Source: Treponema sp. | GTDB taxonomy: Bacteria; Spirochaetota; Spirochaetia; Treponematales; Treponemataceae | DNA length: 64,000 bases | Direction of reading: 5' to 3' | Assembly (NCBI GenBank): GCA_017553635.1 | Contig: JAFZKN010000017.1 | Coordinates: 1-64,000, forward strand | Shown: positions 31,227 to 40,420 of the stretch, piece after piece | Position numbering within the stretch: position 1 is the stretch's first letter | Layout of the letters: each line of letters begins with the position of its first letter | Notes under the pieces: generated by a model | Database searches by the model: none | The model's input: only the letters and a program-made list of their open reading frames with translations | What the model was told of the DNA's origin: nothing | Program-made: the position numbers and the translations under genes

Positions 31227-34181
31227 ATGAAAACAAGTAGAACATTTATTAAAGTAAATTCAGCCTGTATTTTTCTTCTTATTTCAGTTATCCAGTTATT
31301 TTTCTCTTGCGGTAAAAAGGCGCTTAAAAATGACATTGAATTTGCAGAAGTTAATCTTAAATCCGACAGCGGAAATCTAAATCTTTTTATCGCCCGAACC
31401 GAAGTAACTCAGGCTCAATACCTTGAAGTAATGGGACAGAATCCTTCTGTAATAAAGAATGATGAGCTTCCTGTTACAAACATCACTTATGAGCAGGCAT
31501 GTTCATACTGCAATAAGCTCAATAAAAAGCTTGGCTTTAAAGAAACCTATAAAATTACAAAAAGTGGAAACTCTTATTCTGTAAAACTGATTGATAATGC
31601 ACCGGGCTTAAGGCTTTTAAAATTTTCAGAAGCAAAAACAATCTACGAAACAGTTTATATAAAAGAAAATGGTGACACAGAAGAGTCACTTTATTTTAAT
31701 TCACCTGCCCCATCAGACAGCTGGCACGGAAACCGGCTTCATAAAACGGCGCATTCAAAGCCAAACAGTCTCGGACTTTTTGACTTTGCCGGCAACGCCT
31801 ACGAATATGTATCATGTCCTGAAATGTTATGCTCTGATAAAATTGAAAAAAGAAGCCTTCCGTATATTTTATACGGTCAGAATTTACTCGGAATACATAC
31901 TAAAGAAAGTTTAAAAGCTGCTGTCGGCAAAGATGCAATGGAAAAATATTTTAACGACATATGTATCAGCGAAGACGACGCAATAAGTTTTAGAATATGT
32001 GCTCCACAGAATGTTGATAAATCCAAGCTTAACATCATTTATGAAAAAAATATTGAAAAGGCTTTAAAAAAATGGGAACAGGATTCTTTAGAAAAAATCT
32101 TTTCTAAATTTGAATTTGTTCACTGTGATGAATATTCATACCAGACCGATGGAGAAAAACCTGACAGAACAAAAAAGCAGATTACAATTCATGTTCCTGA
32201 ATTAAATGTTTCTAAAACAGAAATAACAAAAGATTTTTTTGATTTTATTCAGAATGGAAAACTCTATGATGATATAGAAGAAAAAGATTATTCAGATTTT
32301 TATTATTCCTATTGTTATTACAACGGTTATCAACTCGAAGATTTTGTAATTGATAATTCTGTAAAACGGAATATGACTTATGAAACTGCATTGCAATTCT
32401 GCAATAAATTAAGTGAACTTAAAAATCTTACTCCATGCTATGAAATAACAGATCAGGGAATTGTTTTTAATCCGGCAGCAAACGGGTACAGGCTTCCTAC
32501 AAAAGCAGAATTTATTTCTTTTGATGCTCAGTATAATTCTAATGACGAAATTAAATTTGATTCAACATACTGGGATATCTCAACAGATACTTATACAACC
32601 CAGCTTTTTACTACTGATATGTATGAACCTGTGACAACTTATCCTGGAAACAGATTAATAGGAAGATGGACAGGTAAAAATAAAAAACCTATTTTTATCG
32701 AAATGCAGAATAAGTATGTTACAGAATTCCGCGAGCCGGAATCTCCAAACTTCTGTTTAAGACTTTTTCAAACTGCAGATACAAAGCAGGTAGAATCATA
32801 CCGTAAAAAACAGGATGAAGCTGTTCTTGCAGAAATTAAAAAAGAATTTGCTAATATTGTCGAAATGGAATTCTGTGAAGGCGGTTTAAAGAAATTTAAC
32901 AATTCCATTGAACTTCCTGATGCAGAACTTGCAGATTATGAATTATCAAAAAAAGAAATAACGCCTTATATTTATAAAACGATAACAGGAAAATTTTCTT
33001 CCAGTGATGACAGTTCATTAAAAGACAGGTGTTACCTTATGTATTACGATGCAGTAGAAATGCTTAACCGTCTGAGCAGGCTTTTAGGTCTTGAAGAATG
33101 TTATGTAAAAAACGGAAGTCACTGGGAATGCGATTACACTAAAAACGGTTACAGGCTTCCAACTCTTGCAGAATTTGCAAACAAAAATTCATTAGACGTC
33201 TGCAGTGAAGTGCAGTTTAACGACCTTTGTGTAACCAATCATATTATCGCATGGGAAACTTCTTTTCCTCATGGAATCGATTATATAGAAGGTGAAAAAA
33301 TATATCATACTGCTTACTCATCATGGTCCGACGGGCTTCACCAGGATGAGTACAACAGCATTTATTTATGCCGTACAAAAGACAGTGCAAAGATGAAAGA
33401 GCTGCTTAAGAAAAATAAAGAGGAGAAAAAGCTTCTTGCATCTCAAATCGATAAAAAATTAAGGATGACTTCTCTTCCCGGTGCAAAATACACAATGACT
33501 TATTATGATTCAAATACAGAAAAAGAAGTTGCAAAAAGTTCAACGCTTAAACCTTTTTATATACAGCAGAGTAAATTTGATACTGAACTTTTAAAGCATG
33601 TTAACCGTTATGACAGGGATAAAAAGTACACTCCTTATGCAGAACTTAGTTTTATAAATACCCTCATTACATGCAATAAGCTCAGCCTTGCGGCAAACCT
33701 TACGCCGTGCTATAGAATCAACGGAAAGTTTTTTCCCGAAGATCTGTCAGATGATTTACATATTGAATGGTATGAAAATTCCGGTAAAAAGCCTGCGTTT
33801 GATTATACAATTGAATACGACAAAAACGCCGACGGGTACCAGCTCTGCTCCGAAATTGAATGGGATTATGCAGGATCTTTAAATACAAATCCCGACGATT
33901 TTTATTTAATCAAAAAATTAAGCGGAAATGACTCAATTGAATTTAAAGAAGGTGTCATTTACCTTATGAATACTACTTGCGAAGAATGGTGTTATGACAG
34001 AGGTCCTGACCTGGAATATGAAGAAGAAGGCCAATTCAGAAACAGCGACCCTAAACATTATGCATATGAAACAAGAGTAACGAGGACACACTGCGGTAAT
34101 GACAGCCAGACCAGGGAAGAAAAACGACGCTACTGCCCGCTTTACCAGAGCAATACATTCAGAGTAATAAGATACCAGTAA
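31227..34181 (+). CDS. large lipoprotein with four FGE/SUMF1-like repeats (paralogue 1)
   Basis: A predicted lipoprotein of 984 residues, lipobox LFFSC (Cys near residue 28). It holds four divergent copies of the formylglycine-generating-enzyme (SUMF1) fold: about residues 55-260, 325-512, 570-716 and 775-984. Each copy has an entry motif of the type RTEVTQAQY or SKTEITKDFF, a CNKLS helix with LTPCY, a GYRLPT(K/L)AEF strand (near 419 and 641; GYQLCSEIEW near 870) and a closing FRIC, CLRL, IYLCR or FRVI strand. The Cys pair of catalytic FGE is not seen at the end of any copy, so these look like binding rather than enzyme domains. The next gene is a paralogue of the same design. Confidence 0.75.
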   Translation: MKTSRTFIKVNSACIFLLISVIQLFFSCGKKALKNDIEFAEVNLKSDSGNLNLFIARTEVTQAQYLEVMGQNPSVIKNDELPVTNITYEQACSYCNKLNKKLGFKETYKITKSGNSYSVKLIDNAPGLRLLKFSEAKTIYETVYIKENGDTEESLYFNSPAPSDSWHGNRLHKTAHSKPNSLGLFDFAGNAYEYVSCPEMLCSDKIEKRSLPYILYGQNLLGIHTKESLKAAVGKDAMEKYFNDICISEDDAISFRICAPQNVDKSKLNIIYEKNIEKALKKWEQDSLEKIFSKFEFVHCDEYSYQTDGEKPDRTKKQITIHVPELNVSKTEITKDFFDFIQNGKLYDDIEEKDYSDFYYSYCYYNGYQLEDFVIDNSVKRNMTYETALQFCNKLSELKNLTPCYEITDQGIVFNPAANGYRLPTKAEFISFDAQYNSNDEIKFDSTYWDISTDTYTTQLFTTDMYEPVTTYPGNRLIGRWTGKNKKPIFIEMQNKYVTEFREPESPNFCLRLFQTADTKQVESYRKKQDEAVLAEIKKEFANIVEMEFCEGGLKKFNNSIELPDAELADYELSKKEITPYIYKTITGKFSSSDDSSLKDRCYLMYYDAVEMLNRLSRLLGLEECYVKNGSHWECDYTKNGYRLPTLAEFANKNSLDVCSEVQFNDLCVTNHIIAWETSFPHGIDYIEGEKIYHTAYSSWSDGLHQDEYNSIYLCRTKDSAKMKELLKKNKEEKKLLASQIDKKLRMTSLPGAKYTMTYYDSNTEKEVAKSSTLKPFYIQQSKFDTELLKHVNRYDRDKKYTPYAELSFINTLITCNKLSLAANLTPCYRINGKFFPEDLSDDLHIEWYENSGKKPAFDYTIEYDKNADGYQLCSEIEWDYAGSLNTNPDDFYLIKKLSGNDSIEFKEGVIYLMNTTCEEWCYDRGPDLEYEEEGQFRNSDPKHYAYETRVTRTHCGNDSQTREEKRRYCPLYQSNTFRVIRYQ

Positions 34182-34208
34182 GTATTTAAGAAAGGAAGGA
34201 GTTATATA

Positions 34209-37200
34209 ATGAAAAAACAGTCAAAGATTTTTTTAATTTTATCTATGACACTTTTACCTCTCATCGTTTTTTCATGCAGAAAAAAAGGCAATGTTACAGT
34301 AAATGAGCCTTCAAAACCTGCAGAAGAAAAAGACGACATCAAAAAAGAAGCTCCTGAAATTTTTAATATGGTTTATGTAAAAGGCGGCTGGTGCACTATA
34401 GGATTAACAGAAGAAGAAAAAGATAAATATTTTCCTGATTCCAAAAGCGGTATATATACCAGACATAATTCTTATGTAAGTGACTTTATGATAAGTTCAT
34501 CAGAAATAACACAGGATCTTTACGAGCAGGTCATGGAGCAGAATCCTTCACTTCATGCAGGCGCTTACAGACCGGTAGAATTAGTAAAGTTTACCGATGC
34601 ACTTATTTTCTGCAATAAATTAAGCATTAAAGAAAATCTTACTCCATGCTACTCCTTAGGCGGCGAAACAGATCCTTCTAAATGGGATTTATTCTGGGAT
34701 GACTCCAATTCCTACAGATTATTTGAAAGATTTATATTAGACCTTAAATGTGATTTTAACTGTGACGGATACAGACTCCCGACAGAAGCAGAGTGGATGT
34801 ATGCTGCAAAAGGCGGTGAACATAATGAATCCTTTTTTTATTCGGGTTCAGACAACCTTGATGCAGTTGCCGTAATAAGCAGTTATGAAAACCAGACTTC
34901 TTATGACTGTCCGCAGGTTGTAAAATCAAAGCTTCCGAACAGTCTTGGACTGTATGATATGTCCGGAAACCTTAAAGAACTGGTATGGGATTACTACGGT
35001 AAATTTCCTGTCAGCGATATTGTAAATTACACAGGTCCTCAAAGAATTCTTCTTTCATGTTCTGAATATTCAGTCTTAAAAGGCGGTGACTATGAGTACT
35101 CATCTGAGTACCAGGGATATATAGAAAAAAGAGACAGCATTTACTTAAAAGGAGACTGGGATGTTTTTGGCTTTAGAGTATGCCGTTCTGTAAATTCTGA
35201 ACAGATAAAAAAAGAAGCTGCAAAAGCAGAAGAAAAAGCAAGGGAAAACAGAGATGAACTTTTAAAGCTTGCTGTCCTTCCTAAAATTATAAAGCTTCCT
35301 GATTTTACTTATCTAAAAGACGAAAAATATCATCCCTGTAAAGGCATGTATGTATCCAAATCTCCTTTATCGTTTAATGATTTATTTCTTAAAGGCCCTG
35401 AATGTGCCGGCGATTTGCTCAAATACGATTCACAAAGTTCAACTGTTTTCTGTTACAATGCCATACTGTATTTAAATGAATTAAGCAGAATATGCGGATT
35501 AAAACCATATTATTCAATCATGTATGCAATGAATCCGGAAAAGCCGGAAGAATTTACAAAGCTTAATGAAAACCAGCTTAAAGAACTGGAGCTTGATTAC
35601 ATAGCCAGACTTTCTGATTATGCCAGTATTATGACTATAGGCGGAATAGACAGATATAAACGGCTCCGTGTGTCTTTTAATCCAGATTCCAACGGGTTTA
35701 GATTTCCAACAGAAGAAGAACACGATGCTCTTTTTTATCTGAGCAAAATAAATTTACCTGAAAACTCCGTAAGAAACTCAATTAGAAAATATATTGATAT
35801 TACCGGAGCATATGATTTAGAGTACTGGTTACTCTCTTATACGGCATCTGTCGAGGATACACAGATAACCCGTTTGACCGACACTGTGCGTTCGGGTGAT
35901 TTTTATTTCTGCAGGAACATTCCTGAAAGCGAAAAAGAAATTAAAGAATTTGATTCTCTGGTTACAAAATATACAAACCGTAAACGTGTAGAACGCGCCC
36001 TGCTTTTTGAAAAGCTTATCGGGGTACCGATGGATGACCTTATGGTTAAAATAAAAGGCGGTACCGCATTACAGTCACTTGATTTTAATAACGGAAATTT
36101 TTCAGAAGTTACTCTCGGTTCTTATTCGATGTCAAAAATTCCGTTTACAAAAAAAATGCTTTCAGCACTTATCGGGGCTTCTTATGATAATTCAAATCAT
36201 GATGAAGACCAGCCTCTTGAAATGTCATGGTACGAAGCAGCATTAATTTGTAATAACCTGAGCGATATTTACGGTTTAAAAAAAGTATATAAATTCTGCA
36301 ACATGGAAGTATTTATAGATTACGCGGCAGACGGATTCAGAATACCTACAGAAGCAGAATGGGAGCATGCGGCACGTTCCGGAACAAAAGACAAATCAAC
36401 TAAATATGGAATTCCTTTAGAAGATGTAATTTATTATCAAAACAAAAAATATTATACCCATATAAGCGACGAATGGGAGAGCTACTGGAAGTTAAACGAC
36501 TTTATTACAGTTTACAGTGGAACGCCAAATGCCTTAGGAATTTACAATCTTGCCGGATATTGTGCTGAATGGTGTAACGACCGTCAGACATTTGACAGTC
36601 ATGCATTCTCTGACAAAAATCCGTCTTATAAACAACTTCCCGTTGATATAAATCCTTACTATGCAAAAAAAATGCCGGGAGGACAGATTGCAGGACAGAA
36701 AAGGATTATAAAGGGAGAACATTATGTAAATAGTGAATATTATGACAATGCCCGGATTAGTATCAGAGATACAGTTAATGATACTTCCCACTATTATGCG
36801 CTAAGATTAGTTAGGACGACAAATACAGAAGAAATGAAAAAACTCATGAAAGAACATGAAAATGAATATCTTGAAATGCTTGCATCGAACAAACCTTTCT
36901 TTGATCAAAACCTTAAAATGGTGACTGTCAAAGGTAAGAAGTTTGCAGACCGCAAAAGTGATGGAGAAGAAAGTAAATACTCTACACTGGAAGCTTCTGA
37001 TTTTATGATTGCAGACTGCGAAGTTACAAATGAGATGTTTATACGGATCATGCATTATTATCCTAACTACGATGCTGAATCCAATGCAAGCTCCAGCATT
37101 GCACCTGACGCACCGGTGACAAACATAACTTTAAAAGAAGCAAAGCATTTCTGCAATGAATTAAGCAGGATGTACGGTTTTGAGCCATGTTATGATTTGG

Positions 37201-37553
37201 AAAAAGATGAATTAAAATCCGGTGCAGACGGTTTTAGACTTCCTACAGAGGATGAATGGCTGCTTGCAGCCATGGAGGGAAATCCAAAATACAAACCTTT
37301 ATACAGCGGAAGTAATAATCCCGAAGAAGTCGCAGTCTTTGAAACCAGCACTGTTCAGCCTGTAAAAACTAAAAAACCTAACAGGCTGGGTCTTTACGAT
37401 ATGTCAGGAAATGCATTTGAGCTTCTTGAAGGTGATCATATAAGAGGCGGCTCCGTAGATTACAGAGACTTCCCTATATACAAATACTACAGCTGGAGCG
37501 GCACTAAGGGTTCAGACGATACAGGCTTTAGAGTCGTACGCTCGGTTAAATAA
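34209..37553 (+). CDS. large lipoprotein with four FGE/SUMF1-like repeats (paralogue 2)
   Basis: A predicted lipoprotein of 1114 residues, lipobox LIVFSC (Cys near residue 23), with a Lys/Glu-rich linker and four FGE/SUMF1-like repeats at about residues 90-325, 378-570, 638-868 and 930-1114. Copies 1, 3 and 4 are closest to consensus (GYRLPTEAEWMYAAKGG, GFRIPTEAEWEHAARSG, GFRLPTEDEWLLAAMEG; GLYDMSGNLKEL, GIYNLAGYCAEWCNDR, GLYDMSGNAFEL). The C-terminal region that carries the two active-site cysteines in real FGE has none here (KGGDYEYSSEYQG, RGGSVDYRDFPIY). GGAAGGAG precedes the ATG. Probable co-transcription with paralogue 1 (27-bp gap). Confidence 0.78.
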   Translation: MKKQSKIFLILSMTLLPLIVFSCRKKGNVTVNEPSKPAEEKDDIKKEAPEIFNMVYVKGGWCTIGLTEEEKDKYFPDSKSGIYTRHNSYVSDFMISSSEITQDLYEQVMEQNPSLHAGAYRPVELVKFTDALIFCNKLSIKENLTPCYSLGGETDPSKWDLFWDDSNSYRLFERFILDLKCDFNCDGYRLPTEAEWMYAAKGGEHNESFFYSGSDNLDAVAVISSYENQTSYDCPQVVKSKLPNSLGLYDMSGNLKELVWDYYGKFPVSDIVNYTGPQRILLSCSEYSVLKGGDYEYSSEYQGYIEKRDSIYLKGDWDVFGFRVCRSVNSEQIKKEAAKAEEKARENRDELLKLAVLPKIIKLPDFTYLKDEKYHPCKGMYVSKSPLSFNDLFLKGPECAGDLLKYDSQSSTVFCYNAILYLNELSRICGLKPYYSIMYAMNPEKPEEFTKLNENQLKELELDYIARLSDYASIMTIGGIDRYKRLRVSFNPDSNGFRFPTEEEHDALFYLSKINLPENSVRNSIRKYIDITGAYDLEYWLLSYTASVEDTQITRLTDTVRSGDFYFCRNIPESEKEIKEFDSLVTKYTNRKRVERALLFEKLIGVPMDDLMVKIKGGTALQSLDFNNGNFSEVTLGSYSMSKIPFTKKMLSALIGASYDNSNHDEDQPLEMSWYEAALICNNLSDIYGLKKVYKFCNMEVFIDYAADGFRIPTEAEWEHAARSGTKDKSTKYGIPLEDVIYYQNKKYYTHISDEWESYWKLNDFITVYSGTPNALGIYNLAGYCAEWCNDRQTFDSHAFSDKNPSYKQLPVDINPYYAKKMPGGQIAGQKRIIKGEHYVNSEYYDNARISIRDTVNDTSHYYALRLVRTTNTEEMKKLMKEHENEYLEMLASNKPFFDQNLKMVTVKGKKFADRKSDGEESKYSTLEASDFMIADCEVTNEMFIRIMHYYPNYDAESNASSSIAPDAPVTNITLKEAKHFCNELSRMYGFEPCYDLEKDELKSGADGFRLPTEDEWLLAAMEGNPKYKPLYSGSNNPEEVAVFETSTVQPVKTKKPNRLGLYDMSGNAFELLEGDHIRGGSVDYRDFPIYKYYSWSGTKGSDDTGFRVVRSVK

Positions 37554-37568
37554 GACGTATTTTAAATA

Positions 37569-37597
37569 TTCCACGATTGATTTATATATGTTATAAT
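37569..37597 (+). promoter_or_regulatory. promoter of the ATPase/cNMP regulator
   Basis: An extended -10, TGTTATAAT (TATAAT 37592-37597), with a weak -35 TTCCAC (37569-37574) 17 bp upstream. The leader is about 22 nt and carries GGTGG (37615-37619) before the ATG at 37626. Confidence 0.5.
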
Positions 37598-37625
37598 TAA
37601 CAATCATTTATTATTGGTGGAACAT

Positions 37626-38942
37626 ATGAAAAAGATTCTTACTATTTCATCTAATCCGGTCGTTCTGGATACAGTAAAAAAGGCAATTGCAAATTTTTCA
37701 AGATATTTTGACAGTGAATATCTGTGGGAAACTTCACAGATAATCACTTACATTAACTACGAACTTCCTGAACTTAAAATTCTTGACTACACATCGGAAG
37801 ATACAGACTGCGAAACAATTCTTGCAACCATAAATTCTGACCCATGGCTCCACTACGGCGGAATCATAGCAGTATGCGCATCAAAAGGCAAAAAAAGAAC
37901 ACTGGAAGAACTGCAGGATTCAAACATTCTCTGCGTTCTTACAGTCGATGAATTTAAAGAAAACCTCGAGCGTCTTTTAAAACTTATCCTTGCAAACCAG
38001 CAGTTTATTTTTCACCGCGGTCTTCAGAATGATATCGGTAATGAAGAATCCGGTTCATTCTCGTTTCACAACGACCTTCTCGACATTCATTTTTATTCAA
38101 GCTTCCTTGTTGCATATCTTTACAACACAAGCCGAATTTCTACTCAGGACAGATTCAACTTACAGATGGCTTTATCAGAGCTTTTAAACAACGCCCTCGA
38201 GCACGGAAATCTTGAAATTTCTTTTGAAGAAAAAACAAACTGGATGATGGAAAACGGAGAAATAGTTTCTTTAATCCGCAAAAAAGCCTCAGAAGAAAAA
38301 TACAAGGACAGAAAAATTAAAATTCAGTACACACTCAACGACAACTTCTGTACATTTACAATTACAGATGACGGTAACGGATTTGACTGGAGAAAATATA
38401 CAGAAAAAAATGACGAACTTGAGGAAGAACCAAACACAGAACTTCACGGCCGCGGCATTCAGCTTTCTAAAGGTGTAATCGGAAAACTTACTTACAACGA
38501 AAAAGGAAATGAAGTTACACTCAAGATTAAAAGTCAGAAGGATGCTTCTAACAACATTCCTGTTGCAATGCGTTCTTTTGAAACAGTTACATTTAAAGAT
38601 AAAGAAGTTATATTCCGCGAGAATGAACAGTCCAACGACCTCTACTTTATTGTTGCAGGAAAATATGCAGTTTATTCTGGAAGAAAGCTCGTTTCGATTT
38701 TAACTCCAAACGATATGTTTATCGGAGAAATGGCATTCCTTTTAAACGACAGACGAAGTGCTACAGTTCTTGCAAGCGGTAACTGCCGTCTCATCAGAAT
38801 TCCAAAGATTGACTTTCTTGACATGATTAAGAAAAATCCGCACTACGGTATCTTCCTTTCTAAAATGCTTTCTCAGCGTCTTTACAACCAGACACATCAG
38901 ACGATTGCATTAAAGAAACAGCTCATGGAATTTAAAAAGTAA
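37626..38942 (+). CDS. three-domain signalling protein: receiver-like, HATPase, cyclic-nucleotide-binding
   Basis: A 438-residue cytoplasmic protein. Residues about 1-125 look like a receiver-type fold (KKILTISSNPVVLDTVKKAI, ELPELKILDY). Residues about 150-300 are a HATPase_c domain of the RsbW/SpoIIAB type: LQMALSELLNNALEHG (N-box), ITDDGNGFDWRKY (G1) and LHGRGIQLSK (G2). Residues about 315-430 are a cyclic-nucleotide-binding fold: VIFRENEQSNDLYFIVAGKYAVY, GEMAFLLNDRRSATVLA. Together they suggest an anti-sigma-like or serine kinase switch tuned by a ligand. The cNMP cassette lacks a clear GE...R phosphate pocket in full, so ligand binding is uncertain. Its stop overlaps the next ATG (TAATG). 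Confidence 0.8.
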   Translation: MKKILTISSNPVVLDTVKKAIANFSRYFDSEYLWETSQIITYINYELPELKILDYTSEDTDCETILATINSDPWLHYGGIIAVCASKGKKRTLEELQDSNILCVLTVDEFKENLERLLKLILANQQFIFHRGLQNDIGNEESGSFSFHNDLLDIHFYSSFLVAYLYNTSRISTQDRFNLQMALSELLNNALEHGNLEISFEEKTNWMMENGEIVSLIRKKASEEKYKDRKIKIQYTLNDNFCTFTITDDGNGFDWRKYTEKNDELEEEPNTELHGRGIQLSKGVIGKLTYNEKGNEVTLKIKSQKDASNNIPVAMRSFETVTFKDKEVIFRENEQSNDLYFIVAGKYAVYSGRKLVSILTPNDMFIGEMAFLLNDRRSATVLASGNCRLIRIPKIDFLDMIKKNPHYGIFLSKMLSQRLYNQTHQTIALKKQLMEFKK

Positions 38943-40408
38943 TGTCTCTTAACTGCAACGAAATTAACCGGGCTCTCGAAGAACTCGATTTAGAAGGTGC
39001 GTTCATCCAGGATATAATTCAGCCTGGATATGATACACTTGCGCTCTACACTTATAAAAATTCCTCTGCAAAAACTGTAATCATCTGCATCGCGCAGAAC
39101 AGCTGCCGCATTAATGAAACAAAAAGAAAGATTACAAAAAATGAAAAGCCTTTACGCTTTATGGAATTTTTAAAGTCACGCATCAAAGGTTCAAAAATAA
39201 ATTACTGCAGACAGATTGGACTTGAGCGCATTATTAAAATGGAACTTTCTCATGGTGAAGAAAATTTCATAATGTATGTAAGACTCTGGTCAAACGCTTC
39301 CAACGTAATTCTCTGTGACCAGAATAAAAAAATTCTTGATACAATGCTCCGTCGTCCTGGTAAAGATGAGGTTACAGGCGGAATTTACTCAGAGCCCGAT
39401 GCGGCAAATAAAAAACCTGTAAAAGAATTTGCAGTAAGAACATTTGACGAGCTTAAAGAAGAATATGAAAATACAAAGGCTTCACAGTATAAAGCCTTTG
39501 ACGAGCTTTCGTTTAACGAACGCCTTGATTTATTTTACAGCGAACACTCACAGACTCTCGGCCGGGAAATCCTTCTTGAAAAAGCAGAAAAATGGTTTAA
39601 CGAACATCACTCAAAATTAACTGCAGCGCTTTCCAAGCTGGAAGAAAAAAAACACGCCTTCTCTCTTTCGGGACAGAAAAAACATCAGGGCGATTTAATA
39701 ATGTCTTTTTCTTCTCAGATAAAAAGCGGTGACAGTTATCTTGAATGTACCGATTACGAAACAAATTCAACTGTAAGAATAAAGCTTGATCCAAAAAAAT
39801 CTGCTCATGCAAACGCCCAGATTTATTACGAAGAATATAAAAAAGAACAGTCTGGCTTTGAGCAGATTGAACAGGACATAAATCTTACAAAAGAAAAGAT
39901 CCAGCGCCTAGAAAACGAATATGAGGCTATTAAAAACGAGCCAAACCCGGTACGCATAGAACAGATGCTCCGCCGGGACACTAAACCAAAACAGCAGGAA
40001 AAGAAAAGTCATCCAGGCTTAAGTTATACAGTCGACGGCTGGTACATTCTTGTAGGCCGCGACGCAAATGAAAATGATGAATTATTGCGCCGTCATGTAC
40101 GCGGAAGTGACATGTGGTTTCATACAAGAGACTGTCCCGGCGGATATGTTTTTGTTAAATACAGGGCCGGTAAAACCATTCCGCTTGAAATTATGCTCGA
40201 CGCAGGAAACCTCGCTGTTTATTACTCAAAGGCACGTAAAAATGGAAAGGCCGACCTTTATTACACCCAGGTTAAACACCTTAGAAGGGCAAAAAACGGA
40301 CCTAAGGGTCTAGTCTTGCCAACTCAGGAAAAAAACCTTAATATTATATTAGACCAGAAAAGATTAAACAGACTTGATGCTATAAGACAGCAGCAGGAAG
40401 GTATATAA
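38942..40408 (+). CDS. NFACT-family protein (RqcH/FbpA-like)
   Basis: A 488-residue NFACT protein, the family of RqcH and eukaryotic Rqc2/NEMF, which bind 60S/50S ribosomes stalled with peptidyl-tRNA and direct Ala-tailing. NFACT-N occupies about residues 1-150, a coiled coil about 290-335 (EQDINLTKEKIQRLENEYEAI), and NFACT-R about 360-460 (GWYILVGRDANENDELLRRHVRGSDMWFHTRDCPGGYVFVKY, split). The protein is shorter than RqcH (about 570). At the place of the RqcH Asp-Arg pair it reads Glu95-Arg96 (QIGLERIIK). Translation is coupled to the regulator gene upstream by a one-base overlap. RqcH function is likely but not proven. Confidence 0.82.
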   Translation: MSLNCNEINRALEELDLEGAFIQDIIQPGYDTLALYTYKNSSAKTVIICIAQNSCRINETKRKITKNEKPLRFMEFLKSRIKGSKINYCRQIGLERIIKMELSHGEENFIMYVRLWSNASNVILCDQNKKILDTMLRRPGKDEVTGGIYSEPDAANKKPVKEFAVRTFDELKEEYENTKASQYKAFDELSFNERLDLFYSEHSQTLGREILLEKAEKWFNEHHSKLTAALSKLEEKKHAFSLSGQKKHQGDLIMSFSSQIKSGDSYLECTDYETNSTVRIKLDPKKSAHANAQIYYEEYKKEQSGFEQIEQDINLTKEKIQRLENEYEAIKNEPNPVRIEQMLRRDTKPKQQEKKSHPGLSYTVDGWYILVGRDANENDELLRRHVRGSDMWFHTRDCPGGYVFVKYRAGKTIPLEIMLDAGNLAVYYSKARKNGKADLYYTQVKHLRRAKNGPKGLVLPTQEKNLNIILDQKRLNRLDAIRQQQEGI

Positions 40409-40420
40409 CAGGAATTCCCA

